Positions 27,201 to 35,243 of a stretch of DNA of 64,000 nucleotides are shown here, piece after piece (the first letter of the stretch is position 1; every line of letters begins with the position of its first letter). The notes under the pieces were generated by a model. The model had not been told where the DNA came from. It saw only the letters and a list, made by a program, of their open reading frames with translations, and ran no database searches. The position numbers were made by a program, and so were the translations under genes. This DNA is from JADCCX01 sp051649305 (GTDB taxonomy: Bacteria > Pseudomonadota > Alphaproteobacteria > Rhizobiales > Beijerinckiaceae), in contig JBOFGV010000083.1 of the NCBI GenBank assembly GCA_051649305.1, forward strand, positions 82,474-146,473, written 5' to 3'.

Positions 27201-29544
27201 TGCCAATTTCAGCAACGGTCAACGTCGTGTTTGCGTCAACGGTATAGGCAGTAATCTCATCAAGACTTGCGGATACCCTCTCCGTGCGTCGGCCCGGAGC
27301 CTTGTCAAGATCACCATTGTCGACAGAGAACGTCGCAATCAGCGGATCTCCGGTACCGCCAGCGAGCAACGTTGTGAGATTACTTGACGTTTCGAAGAGC
27401 TCGAACTTTACTTCAGCACTCTCGTAGGTGTTAAAGTCGGTATTCCCGCTCACCACACGCACCCGGGGCTGGCCGTCGAGCGTAGCCCAGGTAACCGTGG
27501 TCGGGCCGCCAGAGTTGCCAACGATATCCGTTACTGTGCCACGCAGATAACCGACGACAATGCTGGGGTTTCCGGGGTCCACAAGCTCATATACAGCGAT
27601 ACTCCCGACGCCCTGACCGCTCGTACCTGTTGGAGTGCGCACTGTTGGTGTGATGGCGAATTCACGCCCGTTGACCGCGAAAGCGGATGCCAAAGCGGTT
27701 CTGCCTTCTGTAACGTCTGTCACTCCATCATTATCGTCATCGATGTCGTTGACGTCAGCAACCTCATCGTTGTCGGTATCGAGCTGCACAGTGATGGAGG
27801 CCGTTGCTGTTGATGTAGCTCCGCTCGGATCAGCAACAGCGTAGCTGAATGACGCTGGCCCCATGTAGTTTGCATTAGGCACAAAGGTGAAGGCCCCTGT
27901 CGTCCCATTGGTAATGGTAAGTGTGCCATTGGCGATGGCGATGGGTGTGCCGACAGTAAAGGCAACGCCATTCACAGCTGTAATCGCCAGTGCGTCACCC
28001 TGCGGATCGGCATCTGCACCGGACCCATTGTTGGCAAAGAGATTGCCATTGAGAGTTGTATTGGCCAGCATTGTAAAGGCGTCATCCCGCGCAACCGGAG
28101 GTGGTTCCACAGTCAGGGCTATCTCAATGCCATCAGCAGCAGCCCCCTCTACGCCAGCGCCGCTTACCGTGAAGCTCAGCGATGTAAAGGTGCCGTTGAC
28201 ACGGATGGAGCCTGCGGCCGTGCTGTTCAATGCATTGGTTGAGGCTTCGCCAGAAACGCCCGTTGTTGCCATCACAGTGTTTGGCGTGCGCTGGAATGTT
28301 GTCGACGTCACCTCGAGATGGTCCACGCCCGCTAGTTTCGTCAGCGTTGCACCCGGCGTATTCAATGTCCAAAGAGATGAGTTTGATCTGGAATCCGTAC
28401 CTATTGTTCCGTTGCCGCCAAGCCGGTCAATGTGGATGATTGGGTTGGCAATCGCGGTCGAGAAAGTGATCGTCACTGTCATTGGAACATCATCCGCCGC
28501 TGCATCGGGTTGCGGTGCTCCTGCTGCGACCTCGGGTGTTGTGTCCCAGGTATAGGTGAAGCCAAGGGCAGGATCAGCCGCAGCCCCATTCGCGAAGAAG
28601 GCAGTGGTTGTGTTCAGAGTCTGCGGCACTGCGTTCAATGAAACAAGGCCACCTGCGCCAACCGAGAACGTCATGGTTGTTGTTACACTGGCAGTCGTAT
28701 TGGTTGCTGTCGTACCCGCAACACTCCAGTTGCCTGTGTTGGTAAGACTAAGCACGCCGCTCCAGGTTTCAGCGCGAAGACCACCTGTCTCGATCAAGCC
28801 AGTGTCAACCTCGAGATCCCAGTCACCACCAAGACCCGTGAGGTCATCAGAAGCCGCAACATCTGCACCGGTGATCCCGGCAATGGTTTGAACCAAAGTG
28901 CGGCCAGCCTCGTTTGATGCAACATCACAGCCATAGACAAGAATGTCGGCATCAGCAGACAGGCTGCGGCCGATGGTCTCCAGCGCTGCGCGGTGCTCTG
29001 CTCCGGCGGAGGCGACCGTTAATGTGCCAGACCCCAGATGGACTTCACCTGCTTCACCATGGGAGAGGATATGAACCGCATCAATGCCGCCACGGCCATT
29101 AAGGATATCCGCCATCTGGCGCAAACCATCTTGCCCCGCTGACAGCACATGCACCTCGGCACCTGCGGGTGCGGCTGCCTTCAGTGTGTCGATATCGGCA
29201 AGCGAACCATTGATGAAGACAATCTCCTGCCGGGGCTGCTCAACTGGCTGGGGCAAAGGTGGCGAGGCCACGGGTGCCACGTCAGCTTCTGTGGAGACAC
29301 CAGCACCTGTGTTATCACCACCTATGTAGCAGACAGCAAGCGGCGCATCGTCAGCCGCATCAAACGACGCGTCAAAAACGAGCCTTGGTTCAAGCAGCTC
29401 GATTCCGGGCTTGGCTGCCACATCAAGGGATGGCAGCTTTGTCCGCTGTTCCATACCCTTGGCGGAATTGGCACTCTTTGTTTTTCTGGTTTTCGCAAGG
29501 GTCGACATGGCAGCTGGTCCTTTGGTGCTTTTGGTCTGTTTCAA
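21250..29544 (-). CDS. Giant DUF4347/cadherin-like repeat surface protein
   Basis: This protein has 2764 residues. The basic N-terminus carries an LEPR motif (51-54, LEPRLVFDA) like that of other giant repeat proteins. A DUF4347 domain (about 107-265) follows, with SHG (161-163) and YGCD (204-207). Next come tandem cadherin/VCBS-like beta domains, many opening with NDPPVA or NPPPVA and closing with SYTFTP and TYTVSDG. Calcium-binding thrombospondin-3-like DxDNDG runs occur near 589-615 and 845-985. About 1930-2520 holds three near-identical units of about 228 residues. The last 180 residues are a distinct non-repeat domain. There are no RTX nonapeptides. The gene overlaps the M50-HlyD gene by 4 bases (ATGA); a second possible start is at 29508. 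It is probably exported and surface-located, acting in adhesion or biofilm. Confidence 0.88.
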   Translation of the reverse strand: MKQTKSTKGPAAMSTLAKTRKTKSANSAKGMEQRTKLPSLDVAAKPGIELLEPRLVFDASFDAADDAPLAVCYIGGDNTGAGVSTEADVAPVASPPLPQPVEQPRQEIVFINGSLADIDTLKAAAPAGAEVHVLSAGQDGLRQMADILNGRGGIDAVHILSHGEAGEVHLGSGTLTVASAGAEHRAALETIGRSLSADADILVYGCDVASNEAGRTLVQTIAGITGADVAASDDLTGLGGDWDLEVDTGLIETGGLRAETWSGVLSLTNTGNWSVAGTTATNTTASVTTTMTFSVGAGGLVSLNAVPQTLNTTTAFFANGAAADPALGFTYTWDTTPEVAAGAPQPDAAADDVPMTVTITFSTAIANPIIHIDRLGGNGTIGTDSRSNSSLWTLNTPGATLTKLAGVDHLEVTSTTFQRTPNTVMATTGVSGEASTNALNSTAAGSIRVNGTFTSLSFTVSGAGVEGAAADGIEIALTVEPPPVARDDAFTMLANTTLNGNLFANNGSGADADPQGDALAITAVNGVAFTVGTPIAIANGTLTITNGTTGAFTFVPNANYMGPASFSYAVADPSGATSTATASITVQLDTDNDEVADVNDIDDDNDGVTDVTEGRTALASAFAVNGREFAITPTVRTPTGTSGQGVGSIAVYELVDPGNPSIVVGYLRGTVTDIVGNSGGPTTVTWATLDGQPRVRVVSGNTDFNTYESAEVKFELFETSSNLTTLLAGGTGDPLIATFSVDNGDLDKAPGRRTERVSASLDEITAYTVDANTTLTVAEIGTPGRIVATSTADNIPDTLVPPDTIRFSYVNRDSFVIRFETTGDSAGFQINMKSPVNFPNAVDRIAAGIDSDNDGISDHLDIDSDNDGITDNVEAQTTAGYIAPSGTGAAMLDTDNDGLDDRYDATRTTGAIGSNGLIPVNTDSTDSADYLDTDSDNDGKLDAAERGTAGPTTAATGLSTAANDADGDGLFDVFEGASTTDGFDVNDENRTAAAIALSGVPALNASGSNAVPLVTDSSFRDVNDPPVDGNETNTVTEDTVLTVADGAAGDLLANATDADGDAPVITGFTIAGIAGTQPVGSAISIPGVGSVTINADGSYSFTPVANYTGAIPVITYTVSDGNGGTDTSTLILNITPVNDPPVATDDTNTTAEDTPASGNVITGGTPDMDPDNDALQLTQFTVAGFAGTFSPGQTATIPGVGQLVMQLNGSYTFTPAANYTGPVPLATYTISDGKGGTDTATLSILVGAVNDPPVATDNAKTLTEDQPATDNLLTDDTPDSDADNDPLVVTQFTVAGMPGSFGPGQTATIPGVGQLIVNSDGSYTFTPSPEYNGPVPSVTYTVSDGKGGTDTAVLTLTVAPVDDTGAITNLADNAGNLAGTDAQVKESDLPTGTSPTGTGETATGTFTIADKDGIASLSVGGTVITLAQLQAATPLAPITIASPTYGSITITGFNPATGAVSYSYTLDTSAPNVNGAPLTESIALAIVDVLGNTTPGTLAIAILDDAPVATNDVDRVISTPGNPSSIAVGNVVTGAPSAGDPNTSDGTADTAGADALGAAPVSGVVVGNGAPVAGGVGVPVPGLFGSLTLNANGGYTYTPDYGNPAVSALGPNDSLNDVFTYEITDADGSKSTATLTLSITGTPAIINAGSANPAGVDGTVKEADLPVGTTPSGTGETITGSFTAVVSGPDVLASVTIAGTPYTPAQLLAATPASPIIITTPLGVLEVTGFDPLTGDVSYEYTLTAPQNHSTGPVFDTIPVSVTSNLGDTANGNLRFAVADDAPLATNDADTVSENGTAPATGNVFTGVDASGGDPNITDGTADNAGADAPANPVTAVGAGTGAPASAPGAAVAGLYGTLTLNGDGSYSYQPNRTDPVVNALTTGQSLTDVFTYEITDADGDKVTATLTVAIIGVNDPVVMVDPQNPGVPGLPTPAPDPLNVIPDITAPDSTSPPQILVSDYIRDPESGPVTYDATGLPPGLIIDPATGLISGVLPIDASQGGPNGDGVYPVTVTITDNGGNVTTTTITYTITNPPPVALNDAATVTEDITATGNLLDNDSDPDGDPLAVTGFTVPGLAGTFLPGSTATMPGVGTLTIAADGGWSFTPSPNYDGPVPPVTYTITDKDGALATAVLTLTMQPVNDAPVVVDPTNPGTPLNPVPTPDPQNIIPDVTAPDSTTPPVIDVSDYIRDPEGDPLTYETDGLPPGLTIDPVTGVISGDLPNDASQGGPNGDGVYPVTVTVTDIAGNKTTTTITYTVTNPPPVAVDDSNTVSEDGPPVVGSVLVGPGADSDPDGDPLTVVSASWNGQPVPIGQPFVLPNGAVLTLNPDGTYSFDPGTAYDALPVGETALEAIQYVITDADGAQATASLTLTIVGVNDAPKLVDPNNPGNPNPDPLVLLTPNIALDSTPVVIRAGDVFVDPEGRPLTFDATGMPPGLSIDPVTGVISGVIGADASQGGPNGDGIYPITLIVRDPDGGVREVTFPFTALNPPPVALNNQARADRPNTPVTIDVLPNDSDPDGDNLTIVEATSPDGEVIIESDGRIRFIPSRGFSGSAVITYTIADGHGGFATATVIVDVPPEDNHIAPSAPLWPMDMLDGKPAGQSPFPGTGYIVLDALRWNGSADDILARFKRDAESPLHSTLSDVATRTFLGTSIARVSADTPSGEKLWVETMMHERQFVLKVWQEDSNGKRSMVDYRLITDRDLRWLERLGRDIHGGVPPVTQDRVELDVEAVMASGEVVRRQLVIEPRLGQVRLQEPELSH
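22060..23760 (-). repeat. Three large tandem units (about 685 bases each) within the giant gene
   Basis: The block encoding DASQGGPNGDG occurs with its DNA near 22163, 22850 and 23531, giving pitches of 687 and 681 bases. Each unit encodes a putative Ig-like (He_PIG) module with PPGL-IDP-TG-ISG, then a VCBS-like module. Such near-identical blocks can change copy number by recombination. Confidence 0.8.
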
Positions 29545-31664
29545 ACGCCGCTTTCGCGGACAAGAATGGAAAAGGCTCTTCTGAGCCCGCGGGCAGCGAG
29601 GCTTTCTGTCGCCGCTGTGATGTGGATTGTTCCGCGTTGGGCGAGCATGGGTGCATCGCCTTCGCCACGGAATGTCAGGAGATAGGCGGCGCCTGTTGCG
29701 ACTGCGCGACCTTTGCCATCCATGCTGGCTGGCGTGTCGCCGCCAAAGGATTCAGCCAGTGCAGCTGGCTCTATGACAGCGCTGGAGGATGCTGCTTTCT
29801 GGATCAGCGTGAGATGCCGTCTCGGCTGCAGGGCATCTTCCGCAATGAAAGTGGCTGAAGCACCCTCGGTCAGTCGCCCTGTCTGGATCGCATCGCCCAT
29901 GCCCCGCGCAGACACAGTTCCATGGCCGCCAATCAGCAGAATACGATCCTTGGGGGAGACCATGCGCCCGGCATGAATCTGCTGGTCAAGATGGATCACG
30001 CGCCCGTCGATCGGCGCACGCAGGCGCAGCACATCCTGCTCAGCCGCAAGGCCGCGCAAGCGCAACGCAAGGGTCTGCTCTTCCTGCAGCAACACCTGCC
30101 TCTGGGCGCGCTCCTGACTGTCAGCACCTCCCCGCGCCAGCCGCGCCTGCACCAGTGCGAGGCGCTTGCTTGCAAGATCAATCTGATGGGCAATGATCGG
30201 GGATTCGAGTTCTGCGAGAAGATCCCCGCGCCGCACCTCGGCACCTGCTGTTACATGCAGATTGACAATCTTTGCAGCCTCGGGAGCATGCAGCCGCGCT
30301 GTCTCGCCAGGCTCGATGACTGCCTTCACGCGCACACTGCCGGAAAGCGGCAGAAACATCACGAGGCCAATAAGGAGCAAGGCACAAGCGCTGCGCAAAC
30401 CCGGACCACGCCAGCGGATTTCATCGCTGCGGGCACGCCAGATTTTCAGCTCGGCTGAGAGGGGCTTGAGGATAAACCAAGCGATCTCGATGGCAAAAAG
30501 CAGGATGCCCAGAATCTTGAAGGTCATGTGGTAAACGAGCACTGCAAGCCCGAGGAAGAAGAAGAACCGGTAAGTCGCCGTCAGCGCACCAAACAGTGCC
30601 AATGCCCCGATGGACAGTCCTGCCGTCTCCTTCGGCGCAGCATCTGCAAAGCCGAGCAGATGCCGCCGCAAAAGCCATGTCATCGCGGCAAAGGCCTTGG
30701 CGTGGAGATTTGGAATGCGCAACCAGTCCGACAGCAGGAAGTAACCATCGAACCGCATGAACGGGCTGAGGTTGACGAAGATGCTGGCAGCCATGCTGCC
30801 AAAGGCGACGAAGAAACAAAGGCTCCGCATCAGGCCATCAGGCAGGAAAACCCACAGCAGCAAGGCGGCTGCCGCCAGCATCATCTCGGCCTGAAATCCG
30901 GCTGCCGCAATCTCCATGCGCCGCCTGCGATCAGGCAATCGCCAGGCATCGGAAACATCGGTGTAGAACAGCGGTGCACCCAGCACGATCATCACGCCGG
31001 CATTGGGCACTCGGCAGCCATGACGCATCGCGATATGGCCGTGGCCAATCTCGTGCCAGACTTTCACCAGCAGCAATGTGAGGCCCAGACCCGCCAAAGC
31101 ATAGGCGTTGGCCAGTCCAGTGAAAGCGGCTGAAAGTTCAGCCCACTGGCGGCTTGCGAGCCAGAGTGCAACGAGTGTGACCAGGGCCGTTGCAACCAGA
31201 CCCGCTTTTGAAAAAAGCAGATCAAGTACAGGCGCAAAGCGGCGCAGCATGGCTTCTGGCGAGACCAGCGGAATACGAATCGAAATCCAGTTGTGAAGCA
31301 ACCAGTTGAGGCCGCTCTTCTTCCCATTGGCTGCAGCTGTGGCAAGCTTGTCCACCGCAGCTGAACCCTGAGGCATGAGCCAGCCACTGCGGCCAGCGCT
31401 CTCGACAAGCTGCTGCAGCGAGGCAGCGGAAAAAGATGCGCCAAGCCGCGCCCCTGCCAGCGTCATAACGGCCACAGGATCGCGTGACAGCCGCCAGCAC
31501 TTCAGCAGTACCGCCGTCTGAAAATCAATCTTCGCATAACGATGGCTGACAGGATCGTAGAGAATATGCTGTGTGCCCTCATCCAGCAGCCTGAGTTCTG
31601 GCCTGAGAGCAGGTAGGGTTTGGGGTGAAGCCGGAAGCGCTGTCGCCATCACAGACCCGCCCAT
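29541..31664 (-). CDS. M50 metalloprotease-HlyD fusion, export component
   Basis: This protein has 707 residues. A short N-terminal domain resembles PqqD (about 22-95). A membrane metalloprotease of M50 type follows, with HEIGH at 204-208 and the second metal motif FMRFDGY at 302-308. After more membrane segments there is a HlyD-type barrel/lipoyl region and coiled coil (about 450-610). It sits between a GAF-HlyD gene (16-base overlap) and the giant gene (4-base overlap). The zinc ligands are intact, so it may cut within or near the membrane, perhaps removing the LEPR leader of the giant protein while its HlyD arm reaches toward the TolC partner. That role is inference. A second ATG at 31649 is possible. 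Confidence 0.85.
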   Translation of the reverse strand: MGGSVMATALPASPQTLPALRPELRLLDEGTQHILYDPVSHRYAKIDFQTAVLLKCWRLSRDPVAVMTLAGARLGASFSAASLQQLVESAGRSGWLMPQGSAAVDKLATAAANGKKSGLNWLLHNWISIRIPLVSPEAMLRRFAPVLDLLFSKAGLVATALVTLVALWLASRQWAELSAAFTGLANAYALAGLGLTLLLVKVWHEIGHGHIAMRHGCRVPNAGVMIVLGAPLFYTDVSDAWRLPDRRRRMEIAAAGFQAEMMLAAAALLLWVFLPDGLMRSLCFFVAFGSMAASIFVNLSPFMRFDGYFLLSDWLRIPNLHAKAFAAMTWLLRRHLLGFADAAPKETAGLSIGALALFGALTATYRFFFFLGLAVLVYHMTFKILGILLFAIEIAWFILKPLSAELKIWRARSDEIRWRGPGLRSACALLLIGLVMFLPLSGSVRVKAVIEPGETARLHAPEAAKIVNLHVTAGAEVRRGDLLAELESPIIAHQIDLASKRLALVQARLARGGADSQERAQRQVLLQEEQTLALRLRGLAAEQDVLRLRAPIDGRVIHLDQQIHAGRMVSPKDRILLIGGHGTVSARGMGDAIQTGRLTEGASATFIAEDALQPRRHLTLIQKAASSSAVIEPAALAESFGGDTPASMDGKGRAVATGAAYLLTFRGEGDAPMLAQRGTIHITAATESLAARGLRRAFSILVRESGV

Positions 31665-33025
31665 TGACGGAAAGACGAAATGGGACGGCGCAACAAAAAC
31701 AGCCCGAGCGGTACAGTTTCGCCACGGATATGTGCAGTGCCCCGCACCCCAAGCGGCGGCGTTGCATCATCAACCAGCTTTGCCTGCAATACGAAGGCAA
31801 GGCCTTTGCCTTCGATAAAGCGCGGCTCGTGGTTGATACGGGTCACCTCGGCAGCAAGGGGCGCAAGCGGGGCTGTATCAAGGAATACCGAAACACGCTG
31901 GCCAATCTGCATCGCGATGGCATCTTCGACCGGGAGTTCGAGTTGCGCCTCTACGCGTGAGGGATCACCAATCTCGAGAATGCGCTCACCGGTCGCAACC
32001 GGGCGACCGATCCAGTCCCGGCGATCACCATAGAGGGCAACACCGGCGCGTGGGGCAAGCACACGGCTGCGCTTCAACTGGTCCAGCGCAAAGTCCCGCT
32101 CCGCCCGCTTCAGATCCCGCTCCGCTTCAACCACCGCAAGCTCGCGCTTGGCATCAATGTTCGAAAGCGCCGCAAGGCTGACGCGCTTGAATTTTGCATC
32201 AGCGACAGCAAGCTCTGCATCGGCGTTGTCCGCTTTGGAACTCAGCTGCAATTCGGCATAGCGCAGCAGTGGCTGGCCAGCCGACACCGCATCATTGGGC
32301 CGAACCATGATGTCGTCGATCACGCCATCAACAGGGGCAGCCACGACCATTGGCTCAATGCTGACAATACGTGCGGGAGCAAGAGCGGTCATCGGCACAG
32401 GGATGAGGGCAAGGGCTGCCAGCACAAGCAGAGAAGCACCGGCAACAATGGCCCGTCGGCTGCCCGCAATCACGCGCTGTGCCACAGGCTGCTGCGCTGC
32501 CCAGGCATGAGCCGCCGTATCAGCAAGGCGCAGGAGGTTGTCGATGACACCAGAGCGCAGCGGTGCCACCGGGAAGAGCAGCAATGCGCCCAGCATCCGC
32601 TCTTTCCACACAAGTGGCAGAACAAGCATCTGATGCGGGTGCTCGCTTCCCTCAACCTCCGAGAAGAACGGCTCCGGCCTTGCATTAGCATCAAACTGGA
32701 CGACAAGACGCGAAGCAACATTTTTCGCCAAAGCCTGCGCTGCGGGACCATGGGCATCCACCTGTGCCGCAGCGGTTGCAGCAGTCAGCTTCAGACGACC
32801 GTCAACGGTCGCCGAAAAACACATGGCCCGCTCGATCGCACCCAGACCGCACACCTCATTCACCAACAGTGTTTGCAGCACCTCTGGCTTGTCTGCCTGC
32901 CGCAACCGGGCTTCCAGCAGCGCCAGTGCAGCAAGGCCGGGCGGCAAAACCGGATCAGGCCTTGTCGTTGCCGCAACAATGCGGGGCGCAGACAGTCGCG
33001 GCAGAGGGTGTGGGTCTGGCTTCAT
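31649..33025 (-). CDS. GAF-like domain plus HlyD-family adaptor protein
   Basis: This protein has 458 residues. The first 170 resemble a GAF-type sensor domain (NEVCGLGAIERAMCF near 52 and MLVLPLVWKERMLGALLLF near 130-150). One membrane segment (about 192-212) follows, then a periplasmic HlyD adaptor: lipoyl halves around VDGVIDDIMVRPND and RAGVALYGDRRDWIG flank a coiled coil. The cytoplasmic GAF part is unusual for an adaptor and could sense a small molecule. The gene lies between tolC-like and M50-HlyD genes and so provides a second adaptor for the same export channel. Confidence 0.82.
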   Translation of the reverse strand: MKPDPHPLPRLSAPRIVAATTRPDPVLPPGLAALALLEARLRQADKPEVLQTLLVNEVCGLGAIERAMCFSATVDGRLKLTAATAAAQVDAHGPAAQALAKNVASRLVVQFDANARPEPFFSEVEGSEHPHQMLVLPLVWKERMLGALLLFPVAPLRSGVIDNLLRLADTAAHAWAAQQPVAQRVIAGSRRAIVAGASLLVLAALALIPVPMTALAPARIVSIEPMVVAAPVDGVIDDIMVRPNDAVSAGQPLLRYAELQLSSKADNADAELAVADAKFKRVSLAALSNIDAKRELAVVEAERDLKRAERDFALDQLKRSRVLAPRAGVALYGDRRDWIGRPVATGERILEIGDPSRVEAQLELPVEDAIAMQIGQRVSVFLDTAPLAPLAAEVTRINHEPRFIEGKGLAFVLQAKLVDDATPPLGVRGTAHIRGETVPLGLFLLRRPISSFRQWAGL

Positions 33026-33044
33026 GACTGTTCAGGGGGCCGGT

Positions 33045-34649
33045 TCAACGTTGCACAGTGTGGAGGAAACCTCCAGGAACCTTGCCCATCTCGAACCAGG
33101 AGGAACGGATGGACTTGGCAAGCACCGCGACATTCGCTTCCTTGTCGACCAGACCCTGATAGGGATCGACACCGATCGATGAATAGACCTGCGCATAGGC
33201 ACTCTGCCACTGGGCGTGGGCGAGGTCCGCACGGACGGATCCGATGAGATGATTCATCTGCTCGCGCAGCACGGTCTGTTCAGACACTTTGCCCGCAGCA
33301 GCTTCTGCCCGCACCTGACGCAGGAGATTGCCCTGCACGGCGAGGTAGGCATTGGCTACTTTCAGTTCATGGCCGGTATGACGGAACCTTGCAGAGGATG
33401 CATGCACCTGCGTCATCACCGCCATCGCAGCTGCCATGGCACGCTGGTCTATGACCTTGCCCTGAGCATCAATGGTGGCGGCCTTTTGCGGATAACGAAT
33501 GATGTTGATCAGGTTCCAGCTGGCGCGAAGCCCCCAGCCTGCCCAATTGCCCTTGGTGAGGAAGGAGTTGCTGTCCATGTTCGCGCCAACGAAGGCGTTG
33601 ATGCCCGGCAGAAGCTCCACCAGTGCCGCCTTCGCTTCTGTGCCGTTGATGCGCTGCTGCAGCATCAATTCACGAATTTCAGCCCGGTTCATCAAGGCGG
33701 TTTCCACCATGCGTGCGCCGGTACCCGGCAGTGCCAGAGCGCGCCGCCCGCGGTTTGGAGACACAAGCGCGAAGGCCGTGCCCGGCTCGATGTTCATGAG
33801 GGAAGCCAGCTGCACCTTGGCCGTGGAAAGCTCAGTTTCCATGCGGCGCACTTCTCGGTTGAGGTCAATCACCTCACGCTCGAAAGTGAGAACCGCGACG
33901 GGCGATGTGAGGCCCGAAGCGCGAAGCGCTGCGTTGGCGCGCTGCACCTGGCCGATCCGGCTCTCCATAACCGGAATCTGGCTGGCCAGACGCTCGGCTG
34001 CATAGGCACGCCAGTAAGCAGCACGCACATCCTCGATAATGCGGTTGGCCACTTTGCGGCGGTTCTCTTCTGCAATCAGTGCGCGGTCTGCGGCCTGCTG
34101 GGCGCGCAGATAGGAGAGGCCAAAATCAAGCACGTTGTAGGAGAAGGTCAGATCACCCGATGTGCTCAGACGGTCCGAAGAGGTTGATGGTTCGAGGCTC
34201 TCGCGTCCAGTGATGATGGAGCGTGATGAAGAGGAAGAGACAGAGTCACGGCCCGATGCGACACCTGACGCCACAAGCTTTGGCAGCATGTCCATCGAGG
34301 TCAAACGACTTTCCTCGATCCGGAGCGCTTCTTCAAAAACCGAGACACGCACGTCCAAGTTGTATTTCAGAGCGCGGGCCATGGCTTCGTGCATGTCGAT
34401 CGACCGGTTGACAGGCTCCTGACCTGCGAACATATTGGCTTTCTTGTCCGCAACAAAAGAAGCCACCTCGCCCTGCTCCAGTGGAACTGGCGACACGGCA
34501 CAGCCTGCGAGTGCAAGAGAAAAAGCGCATGATATCAAAAGATTATGCTTCTTTGCATTGTGCAGTTTCTTGACGATCGATGGACGGTGGCTTTCGCAAC
34601 CAGCGTCTGTGGCGTTGGGGTGCAGCCCCTGTGTGTAAGTCCCGGTCAT
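33045..34649 (-). CDS. TolC-family outer-membrane channel lipoprotein
   Basis: This protein has 534 residues in the longest frame. A lipoprotein signal ends at LAGC (47-50), preceded by a basic KK...KKH stretch and a hydrophobic core. The real start could therefore be later than 34649, but no in-frame ATG lies nearer. Two outer membrane efflux repeats follow, with long helices around residues 150-290 and 330-500. It is the first gene of the export operon and likely the outer-membrane exit for the giant protein. A 594-base gap upstream holds the probable promoter region. Confidence 0.88.
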   Translation of the reverse strand: MTGTYTQGLHPNATDAGCESHRPSIVKKLHNAKKHNLLISCAFSLALAGCAVSPVPLEQGEVASFVADKKANMFAGQEPVNRSIDMHEAMARALKYNLDVRVSVFEEALRIEESRLTSMDMLPKLVASGVASGRDSVSSSSSRSIITGRESLEPSTSSDRLSTSGDLTFSYNVLDFGLSYLRAQQAADRALIAEENRRKVANRIIEDVRAAYWRAYAAERLASQIPVMESRIGQVQRANAALRASGLTSPVAVLTFEREVIDLNREVRRMETELSTAKVQLASLMNIEPGTAFALVSPNRGRRALALPGTGARMVETALMNRAEIRELMLQQRINGTEAKAALVELLPGINAFVGANMDSNSFLTKGNWAGWGLRASWNLINIIRYPQKAATIDAQGKVIDQRAMAAAMAVMTQVHASSARFRHTGHELKVANAYLAVQGNLLRQVRAEAAAGKVSEQTVLREQMNHLIGSVRADLAHAQWQSAYAQVYSSIGVDPYQGLVDKEANVAVLAKSIRSSWFEMGKVPGGFLHTVQR

Positions 34650-35243
34650 GCGTAACGTGCCCCTATCCAGCTTTTTCTGATCAGAGATTAATGCAATCTC
34701 TAGTTGTATTTAGGGATTAAACAGGCGTGTGTTAAAAAAAACTTAACAATCGGAGGGGGGTGTCCTGCAGGGCAGCTGTGTTAACTTTCAAAGCCCCGCA
34801 GAGACCAAAAGCACGCATTGAAGAAGGCACTCGACAACTGTCTGTAAGCAGGCAGAACTGCGCATACAGAGCACCCGGCGTAGCCTTCTGGCAGTGTCTG
34901 GTCTGCAGCATTTTCCGAAGCCAGGAAGCATGCCCTTGTAATTCTGCGTAGCATGCAGGCAGAACGTCTGCCGTATTATGTCCCATAGATGAGACATGAC
35001 TCATCCCTCTTTTGAAAGGGCCCGTCAGACAATCAAGCCACTGTCGTGACCGCTATCCCGGCCGGGACGCAGCGTTGCTTTTTTCGAAACGGGTATAGTC
35101 CAGAATGACAACAGTCAGATTCACAAGGGATTCTGCTCACAGGTATCGAACAGCGGTGACAGTAGCCTGTTCCGGTCATTCAGGGGGATAGAATTAAACT
35201 TCGTGGACAGCTGATTCGGCATCTGGGCAGCGCCACAGGAAAC
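34650..35243. other. Intergenic region, 594 bases, no gene identified
   Basis: The left part (34680-34750) is AT-rich, with the inverted pair tgttaa (34730-34735) and ttaaca (34743-34748) around an A-run. It is the likely promoter area of the export operon, which begins at 34649. Only short, unsupported frames occur, and no tRNA-like fold or known riboswitch was recognised. Confidence 0.6.

Noticed and set aside
21250..29544. RTX toxin or classical type I adhesin
   Set aside because: No GGxGxDxLx repeats are seen, and no ABC exporter is encoded alongside.
34760..34951. Small gene of 63 codons in the 594-base gap
   Set aside because: No ribosome site, no domain and unusual composition; nothing supports translation.
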